Assembly: GCA_014526335.1 (NCBI GenBank)
Contig: JACTAT010000040.1
Location: 3,951,582-4,015,581, forward strand
DNA from: Chrysaora quinquecirrha
Taxonomy: Eukaryota > Cnidaria > Scyphozoa > Semaeostomeae > Pelagiidae
Length of the DNA: 64,000 nucleotides
Direction: 5' to 3'
A program made the position numbers and the translations under genes. A model generated the notes under the pieces. The model made no database searches. It saw only the letters and a program-made list of their open reading frames with translations, and had not been told where the DNA came from. Numbering within the stretch: the stretch's first letter is position 1; the number at the start of each line of letters is the position of its first letter. Below are positions 45,151 to 58,079 of the stretch, piece after piece.

Positions 45151-47670
45151 GATTTCAGATCTGAAAGGCTAAAAAATAGCGAGGAACGTAATTACTTTAA
45201 TTAACCTGCTTTGCCCTTGATGATTTCAGTCTTTATTCAGATTTTCTGCTAAGAAAAGTAGTGTAGATAGTTAGATACTGTACTACTCTGAGGAAGAATG
45301 AGGTCATCTGGTCACAACATTCCCTTTCTTGTTTTGCACGCTGTTGCTTTGAAAGAAAGATTTAGAGTGACTGGCTTTTAACTTGTAAACAAGCAATTTG
45401 AATTTGTACGATTGCAAGTGAAGACCAAACGATGTATTCAGCGCAGATCGCTAGGATCTCAGAAGTAGAGAAAGCCAAGAAGCGAGGTACTTATAAATGT
45501 TCTTTCGTCTTCACTGTTCATTTTTTATACTTCATATTAATTTATTTCCCTCTTTGTAGCAGATAACCCAAGTTATGTGCATGCGTATTTTTGTGCTCAA
45601 GAGCTCCCAGAAGAGACAGAACAATGAACAAGATATGTATGGTATGATCTGATATATTTCTTTTTTGTTAGTTACAACAGATAGTGGTATACACTAATTC
45701 ATACTAACATTAAGCAACCATAGGAATTGCATTCATTAATCAACTCATTTAGTGCAAAAGGAACACTCGCATTTTTGCAATCCAATATGAAAAATCGCTT
45801 TTCAAAGATGAATACGGTAAAATAATTATCAAAACTAAAAATAAAAGATTATTTAAAACAGTTTTTTAAGTCATTGCTGAAGGAATTCTGCCTGTCAAGC
45901 AATGTTTTGCAACGTAGCTAAACGGTCAAATATTGCTCGACAGGCAGAAGACAGTGCGGGGTGGTAGAGTGTGAAGGAGCATAGACCACGACGAATTTAA
46001 TTAGGTTACGCCCCCAAAACTTATCTCACCAAAATCCGAATGCGCTCTTTCCAAAGCCTCCATCTTTCTTGTTTATTGAGCGGAAGTCTGTTTCATCTGA
46101 AGGGAAGGGAGCACTTTGTCAAGCATTAAATCTTTTGACTTTGTAAGTATATCTTGGGCCAATAAATGTATCGATACCAATAGCCTCAAATATATACAGA
46201 AGTATGGGAAATAATTTTAAAAGCCTTTTAGGTCTTTTTTTATTGTAGGCCAGGCCCACCCACCCAACCCTCCCTGAAGCGATCAAACATTGTATGCTTC
46301 CCCATGTTGTTTCATGATTGAAATATACCCTAGCTAGGCTATTGTTTTTCTGAAAGATCAACGCCAGATGCCAATAAAGTTTCTCACACTACTGTATTGC
46401 AGTGGTGTAGAGAGCTAAGGGAGGGACCTCGGGGGGATGGCTGCCCCCAATTATCACCAAGATAGGTTTTCTAAATAAGAAAAATATGATTGTAGTATCC
46501 TGCATTCATGTGAACAACCTGTGTTTGTATTAGTGACCTTTGTACCGTGACCTTTGTACCATGACCTTTGTACCATGACCTTTGTACCATAAAGTGTTAC
46601 TGTCTGTTGTATGTAAATGTTCCTGTAATTAATTAACAAGTTCGTTCAGTTCCATTCCAATATGTAGTCAGTTGATGTCTCTCTCTCTCCCAATATTACA
46701 ATGATGTAGAAATGTTGTAGGGTACAACTTGATTGCTTTTTCTTAAATCCACTCCCAAATTTTCCTTGATGACAATGCATTTTTGTCCCTCCAATGCTTG
46801 GCTACACCAGTGGTGTATTGGCCCGGCTTTTTTCAGAAAAACAAAGCCTAGACCATTTATTATTTTGAAAATAGAGCAAAAGATCTATTGGTTATTTGAT
46901 ACCCACCATGGCTCTAACTAACAAGGAATGCGGCCATGACTGAAGTCCAACCATATTAAATGTCTCAAAAGAAGAGTTTGACCCCTAGGGGGTGGGGTGC
47001 ACTTTGGAAAATATGGGTACTGGGGACATGCTGCCCGGGACGGTTTCAATTTTCGTGATTTTGGTATAAGGATGGTTTTCATGATTTTTGTGTTTTGTGG
47101 TACAGTCTCAATTTTCACGATATTCATGTTTGAAGAATGGAAATTGGTATAAGGTTGAATATACATTTTCGAAAAATCGGTATAAAGTGGGGTATGTTTT
47201 TTATGCTTGGCCGGCACGTCCATTACAAAATATGATCAAGTGCTCCCCCAGGGTTTGACCCCAGGGAACGCTATGTATATTTTGGGTGCTGGGGAAGCGA
47301 CACCTACAAGGGTATCAATTTGCATGATTTCTGGTATAAGGGACAGTGTTAATGTCCCAATGATTTTCCAACTTTGATATTTTGGTCTTTTGGTACAAAT
47401 TTAAGATGTTACAGATATTTTGATATTTGATGCATTCCGTATGCATTTGCACATTTGCATAAAATTGGTATAACATGAAGTATACTTTTCACAAAATTGG
47501 TATAAAGTTTGGTATGTTTTTGAAGTTTGGGTGGATGTCCCTAAGCAAAATTTGGTAAAGTTCCTTCCTCCTGGGGTTTGAAACACTGTATGGCCAAAAA
47601 TGCATAAAATGCTGATTTGATCTCTTGTATTCTAGGATCTCATCAGGTCTTGGAAGCTGATAATCCAATC
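45151..47670. other. Spacer upstream of the first P450 gene
   Basis: No gene recognised. From about 46085 onward the sequence matches the spacer before the second P450 copy (from about 56075), for example AAGTATATCTTGG and CAATAAATGTATCGATACCA. It includes a 4 x 14-bp repeat and, near 47,040-47,500, several TTGGTATAA-like motifs. A splice-acceptor-like CTAG at 47632-47635, conserved in both copies, implies an upstream untranslated exon. Confidence 0.5.
46533..46588. repeat. Four tandem copies of a 14-bp unit
   Basis: The unit is GTGACCTTTGTACC or ATGACCTTTGTACC, four times in a row. It is absent from the matching place upstream of the second P450 copy. Confidence 0.9.
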
Positions 47671-50600
47671 ATGGAATTCCTGAAAGATGGATTTCAATTT
47701 TTAGCAGAACACTGGGCATTAACAGCATGTCTTACCATTATTTCTCTGGTCTATTGGCATTATGTAAAGACATACACTAAAATCAAAAGGCTTGGTTTAA
47801 AAGGACCAACTCCATGGCCACTCATTGGAACTTCAGGTTGGCTTCTTCAAGGCAAAGATTTGCATTTGGTATGGGATGAATATTGCAAAAAGTATGGCAA
47901 AGTTTATGGAATGTATTTATTTCAAATGCCTACTGTCATTGTTTCTGATACTGAGATGCTGAAGAGTATTTTGGTGAAAGATTTTGAGAAGTTTCATGAC
48001 AGACCAGTAAGCTCCATTTTATTTGTTTCCCTGCAGATATATCCTCCTTTTAATGACATTAGGGACCGTCTCCAAACATTTCATTCGAATTCGTTTAAGA
48101 AATTAGTGTCATTAGACCATTCTGAAATGAATAGCCTGAAAGATTACACAAATTAGTTTGTTTCAAGATACTTAAAATTTGAATCAATTTTTTTCGTATT
48201 TGTTCATTTTGGTCCAAGTATGTTCCAAGTTTGATCTAATTCGACATTCTTCTACAAATCGTTACAAATGGCCAGGTCAGTTCCTAGATGGAAGTCTGAC
48301 GTGTCTTACTTTTCGAATTGAAAAAAGGAGATATTCAAAAAGTAAGACAGTGAAAAAACCGGAGAATTTGGTCCGAGATGTCCAAGTTTCCGACCTAGCC
48401 CATTCGGAATTCCTATTTAATATTTTCAAATACACAATTTTAGAATAGAACGTGCTTTTCTAGGCAATAAGGACTTGGAATAAATTTTAAGTGAAGAAGA
48501 AAAATTTTAGATAAATAACAGAATTTGCAGTATCCATTTGATTACATTGACATGGACATTTATTTGTATGTAAGATGATATAAAGCTAAATTGACATTAT
48601 CAGTAAGACTTAGACCTCGTTTACACGAGAGAAGCTGGATCGGCGCTGGTCCGCCCCAGAGCCATTGGCTCAAAAACGCCTTCCGTTATTTGCAAGGGAT
48701 CTCTTGGACCGTACCTTTTCTGGCTCTGTTTAGAGCCAATTCTGGATCTGTTCAGCAGTAGAGCCAGCTCGTCTCTGGCTATGTTTAGATCCTGTGTAAA
48801 CACTCTAGATCGGATACAAACTGGTACATACACGAAAAGTGACTTAAAGAGGGGGCTTCAGGTGAAGTCTATTTAGCGGACAACGGGTTTTGCCATTTTT
48901 CTAGCCCGGGTTTCGGGTATTGTAGTAAAAATGTGCGGGTTTTCGGATTTCAAACCTCACAAAGGATATCAATGTGTAAAATTCTTAAAACAGTTGTTGA
49001 AACTAAGGTCATCCGGGTTTTCGGGTTTGTCCCAATTTTCTTCCGGGTTTTCGGGTTTAGTTCTAGTTCTGCTTGTCTAAACGCATTTAAAAAGAGCCAG
49101 AACTGACTCTGGATCGGACCAGAGCCAATCCAACGGGGCCTAAGTCTTACTGATAATGTCAAATTTAGCTGTTTATCGTCTTATATACAAATGTTCATGT
49201 GCAGTTATATATCGTCTGGTTTCTCATGTCAACGGGGTCTTGAACGGTATGTTAAGAAAAATGAGCACTAATGCAGTGTAGGAGTTAATATTTTGGGATA
49301 ATTTTGGGTATACATTTCAGGAATTTGTTATAAATATGAGTAGGCATTTTGGTTCTTGGGCGGTACGTCCCTATCCGAAACTAAGTCAAGTGCCCTCCCC
49401 CCCAAGGGTTCCTCGTCAGCCAATGAGACTAAAAATTACAATAGACAATTGTGCGGGTAATATTTATGTGGAAAGTGAAGAAATAACAAAAAAAAATAAG
49501 TAGGAGGAGAGGAATGCTCAAAACCATAGGTCAAAGGAAAAATAGAACGAAAAGTGAAAAAACTGAGAAAACACCTTCAGGTTCTTTGTACATTCACTCA
49601 GAGGCGTCGGAAGCAAGGCATTGGGGCACCAGGCAGCGGGGTGAGAAGCAAAAAATTCGGGGCAAACAACAGGAAAATCAACGAATTTCACAATTTTTAT
49701 GAGGGCAAGGGGCAATCTGCATTCACTATTAAGTCTCCATTCTTCTTAAAAATGAGGACTATACACCAAAGCCTGGATGAAAAATTCTTATTTCTTTCTT
49801 CCTTTCTAAGAGTATGGGCATGAAGTTTCCAGAACCGATAGACAGTATGCTTACTTCAGTAACTGGGCAAAGATGGAAGGACATTAGAAGTGTGTTGACA
49901 CCAACCTTCACTTCTGGCAAACTCAAACAGATGATGTTTATCATGAATGAAGCTTCAGATACACTCCTTGGAAAACTGGAAAATGCTGCAAATGACAGAA
50001 AAGCAATAGATATACATGCGTGAGCAGAGTAAACATAGTCAGACTAATCTAGGCTTATGTTTCCTTGCAGCTTAATCTGTAAGAAAACTTCTGCTAAGTA
50101 TACCGTTGTGCGTCGTGCTTAATTTGGACAGCCTGTCGAAAATGAAAGGCTACCAAAATAATACGCCCTAAGCTCACTGCATCCATATCTAAAATTTAGC
50201 TTTTGAAAAGGAGGAAAACTGCTCCTTAGCTTTTCCTATGTTCTTATGGAAAAAAGTTAAACTAGGTTTCAGGCAAGTGTATAACAATAGAGATGTGCGC
50301 TACCCATAGCCACTCCATCTAACTGCGGTATGTTTAGTTGTCAAACTAAACTCCGCTGATCTGGTAGCTGACTTCTTCAATTGAAGCATTACTGCTGTCT
50401 CTGAGTGAACAATGCTGTATCCTTTAAGTCGATTGATATTCAAAACACAATACTAGTCCAGCTTCACTTTCGGATTGAAGCATTTCGATCCACATTTGAT
50501 TTGGCTTTTTCTTGCTTGATCTATAGAGTTTTGCTATGATTTCGTATTCACCACATAAAGCATTATAACCCACCACAAGTAGTGATTATCCACCACAGTA

Positions 50601-53600
50601 CGCAGACACTACCACCACATCAAGCATAATAACCCACCACAAGTAGTGATTATCCACCACAGTACGCAAAAACTACCACTACAGTACGCACAAAGTACCA
50701 CCACAGTAGTGATTATCCACCACAGTACGCAGACTCTACCACCACATCAAGCATAATAACCCACCACAAGTAGTGATTATCAACCACAGTACGCAAAAAC
50801 TACCACTACAGTACGCAAAAGTACCACCACAGTAGTGATTATCCACCACAGTAGTGATTATAGATTCGCTAGCGTGGAAGTGGAAAACATGAAATGCACT
50901 CATTATTTGCTGGTTGTTAGCGATCACCAGGGTTTGTTTGTTCTTGAAGTTAAAGAGTTTAATTTGTGACTGTTTATCTTCACCAGTTGGCAACAGGGTG
51001 TTTCCATGGAAGTGATTCTTTCCTCTGCATTCGGATTGAAGGCTGATTCGCAAACAAACCCTGATGACAAGATAACCCAGATGGCGAAAAAAGTCATGGA
51101 TTCCAGCCTTTTGCCAATCATAGTGATGATGATTCCAATCATTGGGAAATATTTGTCAACAGAAATTGCCAAATCATCTCGCTTTGGATTTGGTTGGACC
51201 CCGCTTGTCAAAGTAGCAAAAGGTATCATCAAAAAGAGGAGAGAGAGTTCCAAGAATGGTGAGCAGAGAAAGGTGAGTTCTTTACAAAGATCACGTTCCT
51301 CAAATACTCCGAAAGTTGGTTCCAAATTTCTAGGTTCTCTGTTCTTGTTTTAAATCTATCGGTTGGGCCAAAAAAGTAACCCTGCAAACAAATAATGTAC
51401 ACGTTTTTTTTATAAGAAACCGGTTTATAAGAAACCTAGATTTTCCAATTCTGAAGGTTTCTTGCTTGCGAGGTTTGATTAAGTTTTCTGAAGTGACGTT
51501 GCTTGTTTTCATGTCGATTTTTGTTGATTTTTTCCCTCAATTTTTGCCTGCACGTCAGCATGGTAAGATAGATCTATATTGTGACTCAATATTCCTCAGG
51601 TTCGAAACAAAAATAAACCAATAATAGACGGCTTCGACGGGGTCAGATGATAAAAAGGTGACATTGATCATAGTCAATAGAAGAAAACGGGCTTCTCTAT
51701 TGACTATGCATTGATTCAACATTTGTGAACGACACCATCGCGTCCCCTCCCCCTCTCTTACGATGTAATGGGAACATGCATTTTGATATTGGAAATGGGA
51801 ACATGTTTTTATCGTCGCCATCGTCGACGGGGACATGCTTTGAAAACGCGTACCCGCATCATCGCTGAAATCAATAACTACTTGAGGATTTCCCTGTGTG
51901 CCCCGTCGTCCCCGTCGCTTATGATAATATGGGAACATAAACATCGCCGGTAAGTCGAGGACACGACGGGGGTCGCTTACGACGATGCGAAAACCAGGTT
52001 TTATATGCTTTTTACAAAGAACCATTTTATAAGGCAAAAAACTACATGCAGAAGGCATAAACTACATGTAGAAGGCAAAAAAATTTGAAGAACTTATACT
52101 AAGAAAGAGAAAATTACAAAGGCACTTTTTAATGTTGAATGTTTTTATCACTGCTTGCAATCAAGAGTTAGAAAGCCAGTTCCATTCATTTGCAGTCAAA
52201 ACTCACATAAATTGTATGTTACGCATGTATCAAATAGTTCCTTTAGTAGGTTCCAGCTTTGCTTACATACAAAGTGTCTCTGTATAATAGTCATGACACT
52301 GAATGTGCAGTTAAAATTAAGGAACTATTAAGGAACTTTTGGAACTACAATTCAGATAAATCGCATCGATCATGATGTATATTGTTCAACTCTAGGATGT
52401 CCTAGGCCTGATGTTGGATTCCCAAAACCCAGAGAATAAAGGACACCATCTAACCGAAGACGAGTTACTTGCTCAGATGGTTCTGTTTATCACTGCTGGT
52501 TATGATACATCAAGTAATACCCTTGGATTAACATGTTATCATTTGGCCTTATTTCCTGAAATTCAAGATAAACTTGTTGAAGAAATCAATGAAGTCTGTG
52601 GTTCAAGTGACCCAGTCACGTATGAGATTATTCAGAAGATGTCTTATCTGGAAGCGTGTATTTCAGAGACACTACGTTTATATCCACCAGGTATGATGGC
52701 CTTTGTTTTCATTTCATTCTTCTCTAGTAATTTTTAGCCTTTGAAGTTTGAGGTGTACAAAGCTTGCAAGATATAGCGGAAATACGCGCTTTTTTATAAA
52801 GAACCACTTTATAAGGAACCTACATGTAGACGGCCCGAAAATTTAAAGAACTTATACTACTAAAGAGAAAGTCATTAAGGAACTTTTCAATGTTGAATGC
52901 TTTTATTGCTGCAAATAATCAAGAATTAAAAAGCCGGTTCCATTCATTTGCAGTCGAAAATCACAAAAATTGTACGTTAAGCATGTGTCAAAAATGTTTC
53001 CTTGAGTAGTCTCGAGCTTTGTTTACATGCAAGTGTCTCTCTTTTATTGTTAAGACCACTGTATGCGCAGTTAAAATTAAGAACATATTAAGGAAGTTTT
53101 TGAACTACAATTGCCTCAAAAGAGGTCCAAAAATAAGGAACTTTAAGAACTAGGCCTTGAGGTAGGTTCCTTATTAACAAAAAGCGTGTATCTTTAGACA
53201 TTGACATTACTTAAAAGCGGTTCGTACATGTTTTTCTAAGCAGCTATAAAGAGATTTTCATCCTTTATTTTAGGTTTTGCATTGGACAGAGTTGTCAGCC
53301 AGTCATGCAACATCAATGGAATCCCATTTGAGAAAGGAACGGCCGTTTTCGTTCCGGTTTATACACTGCACCGCGACGAAAAATACTGGCCCGAGCCCGA
53401 AACATTCAAACCTGAGAGATTTCTTCCGGAAAATAAAGATTCCATTCACCAGTTCACTTATTTGCCGTTTGGTGGTGGTCCGAGAAGTTGTATTGGAATG
53501 CGGTTCGCTTGGATGGAAATGAAAACAGTTTTGGTTCGAATGCTGCAGAAGTATCGCCTTGTCAGAGGGCCTGAAACGAGTGTTCCAGTCAAGTTTAAGG

Positions 53601-53671
53601 TCAGAGGTGTTCTTGTCCCAGCGGGCCCAGCGGAGCCTATTTACGTACGCATAGAGAAAAGAGACACATAA
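47671..53671 (+). CDS. Cytochrome P450, CYP3-type, complete, 5 exons, 507 aa
   Basis: Haem-thiolate monooxygenase, probably anchored in the ER membrane and using electrons from NADPH-P450 reductase; substrate unknown. Exons: 47671-48006, 49811-50019, 50987-51272, 52396-52690, 53274-53671, all in phase. The N-terminus has a membrane anchor (about residues 14-30) and the proline-rich hinge KGPTPWPLIGTSG. Family marks: PTFTSGKLKQM near residue 145, I-helix AGYDTS at 311-316 with the catalytic Asp-Thr pair, ETLR at 368-371 (ExxR), PERF at 422-425, and FGGGPRSCIG at 441-450 with haem ligand Cys448. CYP3A enzymes of vertebrates are about 503 aa and align throughout, so it belongs to CYP clan 3; a subfamily name cannot be given. 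No upstream in-frame ATG exists; the start ATGGAATTC follows a conserved acceptor. Confidence 0.95.
48604..49160. mobile_element. Inverted-repeat element in P450-A intron 1
   Basis: Starts near GACTTAGACCTCGTTTACAC and ends with GGATCGGACCAGAGCC, then GGGGCCTAAGTC. Motifs such as GAGCCAATTCTGGATCTG and GAGCCAGAACTGACTCTGGA occur in both orientations. A shorter version occupies the matching intron of the second copy (58080-58490). The A copy has extra GGGTTTTCGGGTTT sequence inserted at about 48890-49065. Confidence 0.65.
50550..50870. repeat. CCACCACAGTA / AGCATAATAACCCAC tandem repeat, second locus
   Basis: Three to four irregular units with ACCACCACATCAAGCATAAT, AACCCACCACAAGTAGTGAT and CCACAGTACGCAAAAAC, closely related to the array in SDHC intron 4. 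It lies in P450-A intron 2 and is absent from the matching intron of the second copy. Confidence 0.8.
51397..51475. mobile_element. Truncated AAGNAAC-family element, A subfamily
   Basis: Begins TACACGTTTTTTTTATAAG with AAGAAACC twice and GGTTTCTTG, but has no right end. It lies in P450-A intron 3, followed by CGTCG-rich DNA (51600-51970) of unknown origin. Confidence 0.6.
52005..52347. mobile_element. Truncated AAGNAAC-family element, G subfamily
   Basis: Shares with the full copies the stretch GAAGAACTTATACTA, TTCCATTCATTTGCAGTC and AATTAAGGAACTATTAAGGA, but lacks the right terminal repeat. It lies in P450-A intron 3, close to exon 4. Confidence 0.7.
52783..53190. mobile_element. AAGNAAC-family element, G subfamily, in P450-A intron 4
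   Basis: Complete, from TACGCGCTTTTTTATAAAG to AAAAAGCGTGTA, with AAGGAAC motifs throughout. It ends about 80 bp before exon 5. Confidence 0.85.
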
Positions 53672-54119
53672 ATTGTAAGACTTTCAACTTTAATTTTGTG
53701 TGTAGGAAAGTCTTCATTGTACAAAAGTTGAAAATCGCCGAAAACGTATGCATTTCATAAGGATCTCTTTAAGATATTTGTTATAGATGCACTCTTTTTT
53801 CAATAAGAAACCGGACTTTTGTCCTGCCCTCAGCATTGCTTTAATTATGGACATTTTGGTGTTTGACCCTCAAAGTTGTTTAAAAGCTGCTTAACAATGT
53901 TTGTATTAGCAAATAGGATATATGTCCTTGTGATCCTGAAAATCTTAGATTGTAGCTCGTTTCGAGGGGCATTTCACTCTGCAAAAAGGCGTACGAGATT
54001 TCCATTAAAACAAAAGGACTTTCAAGGGACTTCAGAGAAAACAATAGAACTTCCAGCAAAGGTGTACGAGATTTCAAGGAGTGAATTGCCCCTCAGTTCG
54101 TTTACTGGACTAGTGAGGC

Positions 54120-54434
54120 CAGGGGCGTATTTATACTTGAAATATTGGAGGGGGTGTCAATAAATTTGCCCGAATTTTCTCGTTTCCCATAAAAGTCCTG
54201 AAAGTTCAATAAATGAGAAATCCGATGAAAACATAACTATGAGTGAATAATTAATTTTTTTTAGAGTTTTAACAACATTTTATATCTTAAAAGTGAGTCT
54301 GCGTGACTTAGCTCCATATTAATTCCATTATTTAAAAAGACGTTTTCGAAAATTTGCCCAAATGTTTTCAATATTTTGGAAATATTGGGGGGTGTGACAC
54401 CCCCCCCCCACACCCTCCAGTAGCTACGCCCCTG
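54120..54434. mobile_element. hAT-type MITE with perfect 8-bp target duplication
   Basis: The element starts CAGGGGCGTA and ends TACGCCCCTG, the usual hAT terminal type. It is flanked on both sides by AGTGAGGC (54112-54119 and 54435-54442), an exact 8-bp target duplication, as hAT transposases make. The 315-bp body is non-coding with TGGAGGG-type subterminal repeats. Confidence 0.92.
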
Positions 54435-54792
54435 AGTGAGGCCCCTTAGGGTATTAGTGATATGTTATATTTGCAGAAAAAATCACAAAGGGATAAGGGA
54501 TGATTCTTGACAAAGTAAAGGGTAGGAGATGTTCTAAATTCTGGGGTAAAACGGAGAAACGTACAGGGAAAAGGGATATATTTAGGTGGTCGGGGATATG
54601 TAATATTCGGACCCCCTTTAATGGGGGCTCACTAGTCTCTTTGCATCATAATTGTTGCATGCAGCCAAACAATAGCTTTTCATACATCATTCATCATACA
54701 TCAACTTTTTATATCTATTCACATGCACATATTTATTTTGAGATAAATGCTGCAAGGCTGTAGCTTGGTTCGGTTGGTCGTTTTATTAACCA

Positions 54793-55193
54793 TACACGCT
54801 TTTTTTATAAGGAACCACTTTATAAGGAACCTACATGTAGAAGGCCTGAAAATTCAAAGAACTTATACTTCTAGAGAGAAAATAACTAAAGAACTTTTTA
54901 TTGTTGAACAGTTTTATCGCTGCAAACAATCAAGAATTACAATGCCGGTTCCTTTCATTTGCAGTCGAAAATCACATAAATTGTACGTTACGGATGTATC
55001 AAATGTTTCCGTGTGTAGTCTCAAGCTTTGCTCACATCCAAGTGTCCCTGTATTGTAGTCATTAAACTGAACATGCAGTTAAAATGAAGGAACTATTAAG
55101 GAACTTTTGGAACTACAATCGTCTCAAAAGAAGTCCAAAAGTAAGGAACTTTAAGAACTAGGCCTTGAGCTAGGTTCTTTAAAAAAGCGTGTA
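54793..55193. mobile_element. AAGNAAC-family element, G subfamily, between the P450 genes
   Basis: Complete from TACACGCTTTTTTTATAAGG to AAAAAAGCGTGTA. AAGGAAC motifs are at both ends and near 55087, 55096 and 55143. It is inserted into the older C-subfamily element. Confidence 0.85.
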
Positions 55194-58079
55194 GTTGCTT
55201 ACAGTACAGTAATTCAATTAAGCCCTCAAGTTGCTTAATGTTCAAGTCTGCTCGGCCCTAGTTTTTTCTTGAGCAGTTGCTGTTATTGGAGAAAGCATTC
55301 TCTGAAGAAACTAAGAAACTTGCAGTGCTCAAAAACCTGAAAATTTTAAAAAACTTTCAGTAATGGTACAATGTTTTAGTTTCCTAGCAAAAAATACGTG
55401 AATCGCAGATCTGAACAGTGCAAGTAGTAGCGAGTGATCGATAACCCATGTAATTTTCAACTTTGATTTGCAGTAAGTAAAGTTTTTTGTATGGTCTGTT
55501 TAAGGCAGTTGATTATGACTTAAGTGAATACAATTACTTTTGAAAATCGCAGATTCAAGTTTCTCTCTCTCGCTGTTATTCTACTGCGGCACGCAAGCAA
55601 AGCCTACCAAAGTTTTGGGTGAGATCATTTCAAATTGTTCTTAGTATATGTATTCTAGTTTAGTTTTATTGGTAATTCGTCAAAACCCACCTTTTACCAA
55701 AGGTTCAGTTCATATCCAGGCACCTTGTTTGTGCCAATGTTTGCCAAGATGCGAAGGGGGCACCTACATAGCCGGCTAGGGGGAGGGGGCACCTTGCCTC
55801 AGTCAGCTTCATAGGGGCAACAAAGAATCAAAGTAAGAACAGAAAACAAAACAGTTGAACTGACTTGATAGCTTGACTTGGGGCAAGTCTACACAGCTGG
55901 TGACTAGTGACTGTAAAACTTATTTGCTAAAAATAGTACATTTCGTCATTGGAGAGCTGGTGATTCCTTTCATGCCAAATATGGTGATTGGAGAGCTGGT
56001 TTGAATCTTTGCTTGCTAAAAATAGTACATTTCGTCATTGTAGTGGCAAAATAGAAGTCAAGTCACAAAACAAGACTGTTCATATCTGAAGAGAGCAACT
56101 TTGTCAAGCATTAATTCCTTTGGCTTTGTAAGTATATCTTGGACCAATAAATGTATCGATACCAATCAATAGCCTCAAATAAATATAGAAGTAATGGGAA
56201 ACTATAATTTTAAAAGCTTTTTAGGTCTTTTCTAGTTAGGCCTTGCCTACCTAGGCCGTAGTTCTAGATGATGACTGGAAGGCCCACCCACCCGACCCTC
56301 CCTGAAACGATCAAACATTATTTATGCTCCCTATATAAAGTCCTGCATTTCATTTCGTTTTATCGTTTAATCAACCTATTACGGTTCTAATAACATAAAT
56401 GCATGAAATCTATGTAGATAGCCAAAACGCAGGGTAGATATCTATTGGCATAGAATAAGAGTTTCAAACTTTGTTTTGTGTAGGTAGATATTGCAGTCCA
56501 GGGCCGTTTGCTTTGCAGATTACCCCCATCTTATGGCTTGGCTTTTTTCAATGAGATCTCGGGTGTGAAGAGCCCCTTTCTTTCTATTGTTTAATTCAAC
56601 CCGATTGTTAGCGATTGTTAGCCTATTGTTCGAATGAAAAACTCGGGAGTGCAAATGCCCAACTCTGCAATGTGGAGTCCAGGGGTGCGGTGCATTATGT
56701 TGCCACCACCAGGTCAGAGAATATTCCAAGAAATCAGGACTTCACCCCATGTTGTTTTATGATTGAAATATACAGGAAATATACCCTAGGCTATTGTTTT
56801 TCTGATAAATCCACGCCAGACGCCAATAACGTTTTTCACACTGGATTGCAGTGGTGTTGAGAACTAAGGAGGGACCTGGAGGGGGTGGGGGTGGTTGCCC
56901 CAAATAATCACCAAGATAGGTTTTTGTATAGGCTAAATATGATGTAGAAATGTTGTAGGGTACAACTTGGTTGCTTTTTCTTAAATACACTCCCCAATTT
57001 TCCTTGACAATGCATTTTTGTCCCTCCAGTGTTAGATGTTTGGCTGCAGCACTGGTGTCCTGGCAAAAATTTTTTCAGAAAAAAAATAGCCTAGACTATC
57101 TATTATTTTGAAAATAGAGCAAAAGATATATATTGGTTATTTGATACCCACCATTGTAACACAGAATGTGACCAGACCTGCAGTCCAACCTTGTAAGTGT
57201 TTCAAAAGAGTTTGACCCCAGGGAACACCATGTCTATTTTGAATGTCCCAAAGGTATTCTAACTTTTGGTATTTTGGTCCTTTGATACAAATTTAAGATA
57301 TTATAGATATTTTGATATTTGATGTATTCAGTATGCTTTTGCATAGAATTGTAATAACATCAAAGTATACTTTTCACAAAATTGATACAAAGTTTGGTTG
57401 ATTTCGAAGCTGATGGGTGCATGTCCCTAAGAAAAATCTGTTCAAGTGTCCCCTACTGGGGTTTGTGACATAACATGGCTAAAATGCATAAAATGCTGAT
57501 TTGATCTCTTGTATTCTAGGATTTCATCTGGTTTTGGGAGCTGATAACCCAGTCATGGAATTCCTGAAAGATGGATTGCAATTTTTGGCAGAACACTGGG
57601 CATTAACAGCATGTCTTACCATAATTTCTCTCGTCTATTGGCATTATGTAAAGACATATACTACAATCAAAAGGCTTGGCTTTAAAGGACCAACTCCATG
57701 GCCACTCGTTGGAACTTCAGGTGGGCTTCTTCTAGGCAAAGAGATGCATTTGGTGTGGGATGAATATTGCAAGAAGTATGGCAAAGTTTTTGGAATGTAT
57801 GTATTTCAAATGCCTACTGTCATTGTTTCTGATACTGAGATGCTGAAAAGTATTTTGGTGAAAGATTTTGAGAAGTTTCATGACAGACCAGTAAGCTCCA
57901 TTTTATTTGTTTCCCTGCTGATATATCCTCCTTTTAAGGACATTAGGGACCGTCTCCAAACAAATAATTCAAATTCCTTTAAGAAATTAGTGTCATTAGA
58001 CCATTTCTAAATTGTACAAAAAATCAAATTCCTAGTCAAATATTAAACCTAAACATCTAAATTTTACATTATCAGTAAG

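Larger units (their letters stand above)
53790..55270. mobile_element. C-subfamily AAGNAAC element interrupted by other elements
   Basis: The left part (GGACTTTTGTCCTGCCCTCA, CAAAGTTGTTTAAAAGCTGC) and right part (GTAGTTGCTTACAGTA, AAGCCCTCAAGTTGCTTAAT) resemble the two ends of the element at 34371-34762. Between them sit the hAT MITE and the G-subfamily element, giving an order of insertion. The matching left part after P450-B is at 62636-62755. Confidence 0.6.
53672..57554. other. Spacer between the two P450 copies
   Basis: No gene recognised. It holds the 3' flank of P450-A, a C-subfamily AAGNAAC element (about 53790-55270) interrupted by later insertions, a hAT-type MITE, a G-subfamily element, and from about 56075 the repeated 5' spacer of P450-B. 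Near 55920-56040 a short block with GCTAAAAATAGTACATTTCG and GGAGAGCTGGT is duplicated in tandem. Confidence 0.5.

Noticed and set aside
47617..47670. N-terminal extension of the P450 (LGSHQVLEADNP) upstream of the ATG
   Set aside because: It has no ATG and crosses a conserved splice acceptor; it is 5' untranslated sequence.
51555..52058. Minus-strand open frame of 167 codons
   Set aside because: It lies in a P450 intron within CGTCG-rich repeat-like DNA, matches no family I recognise, and is absent from the duplicate intron.
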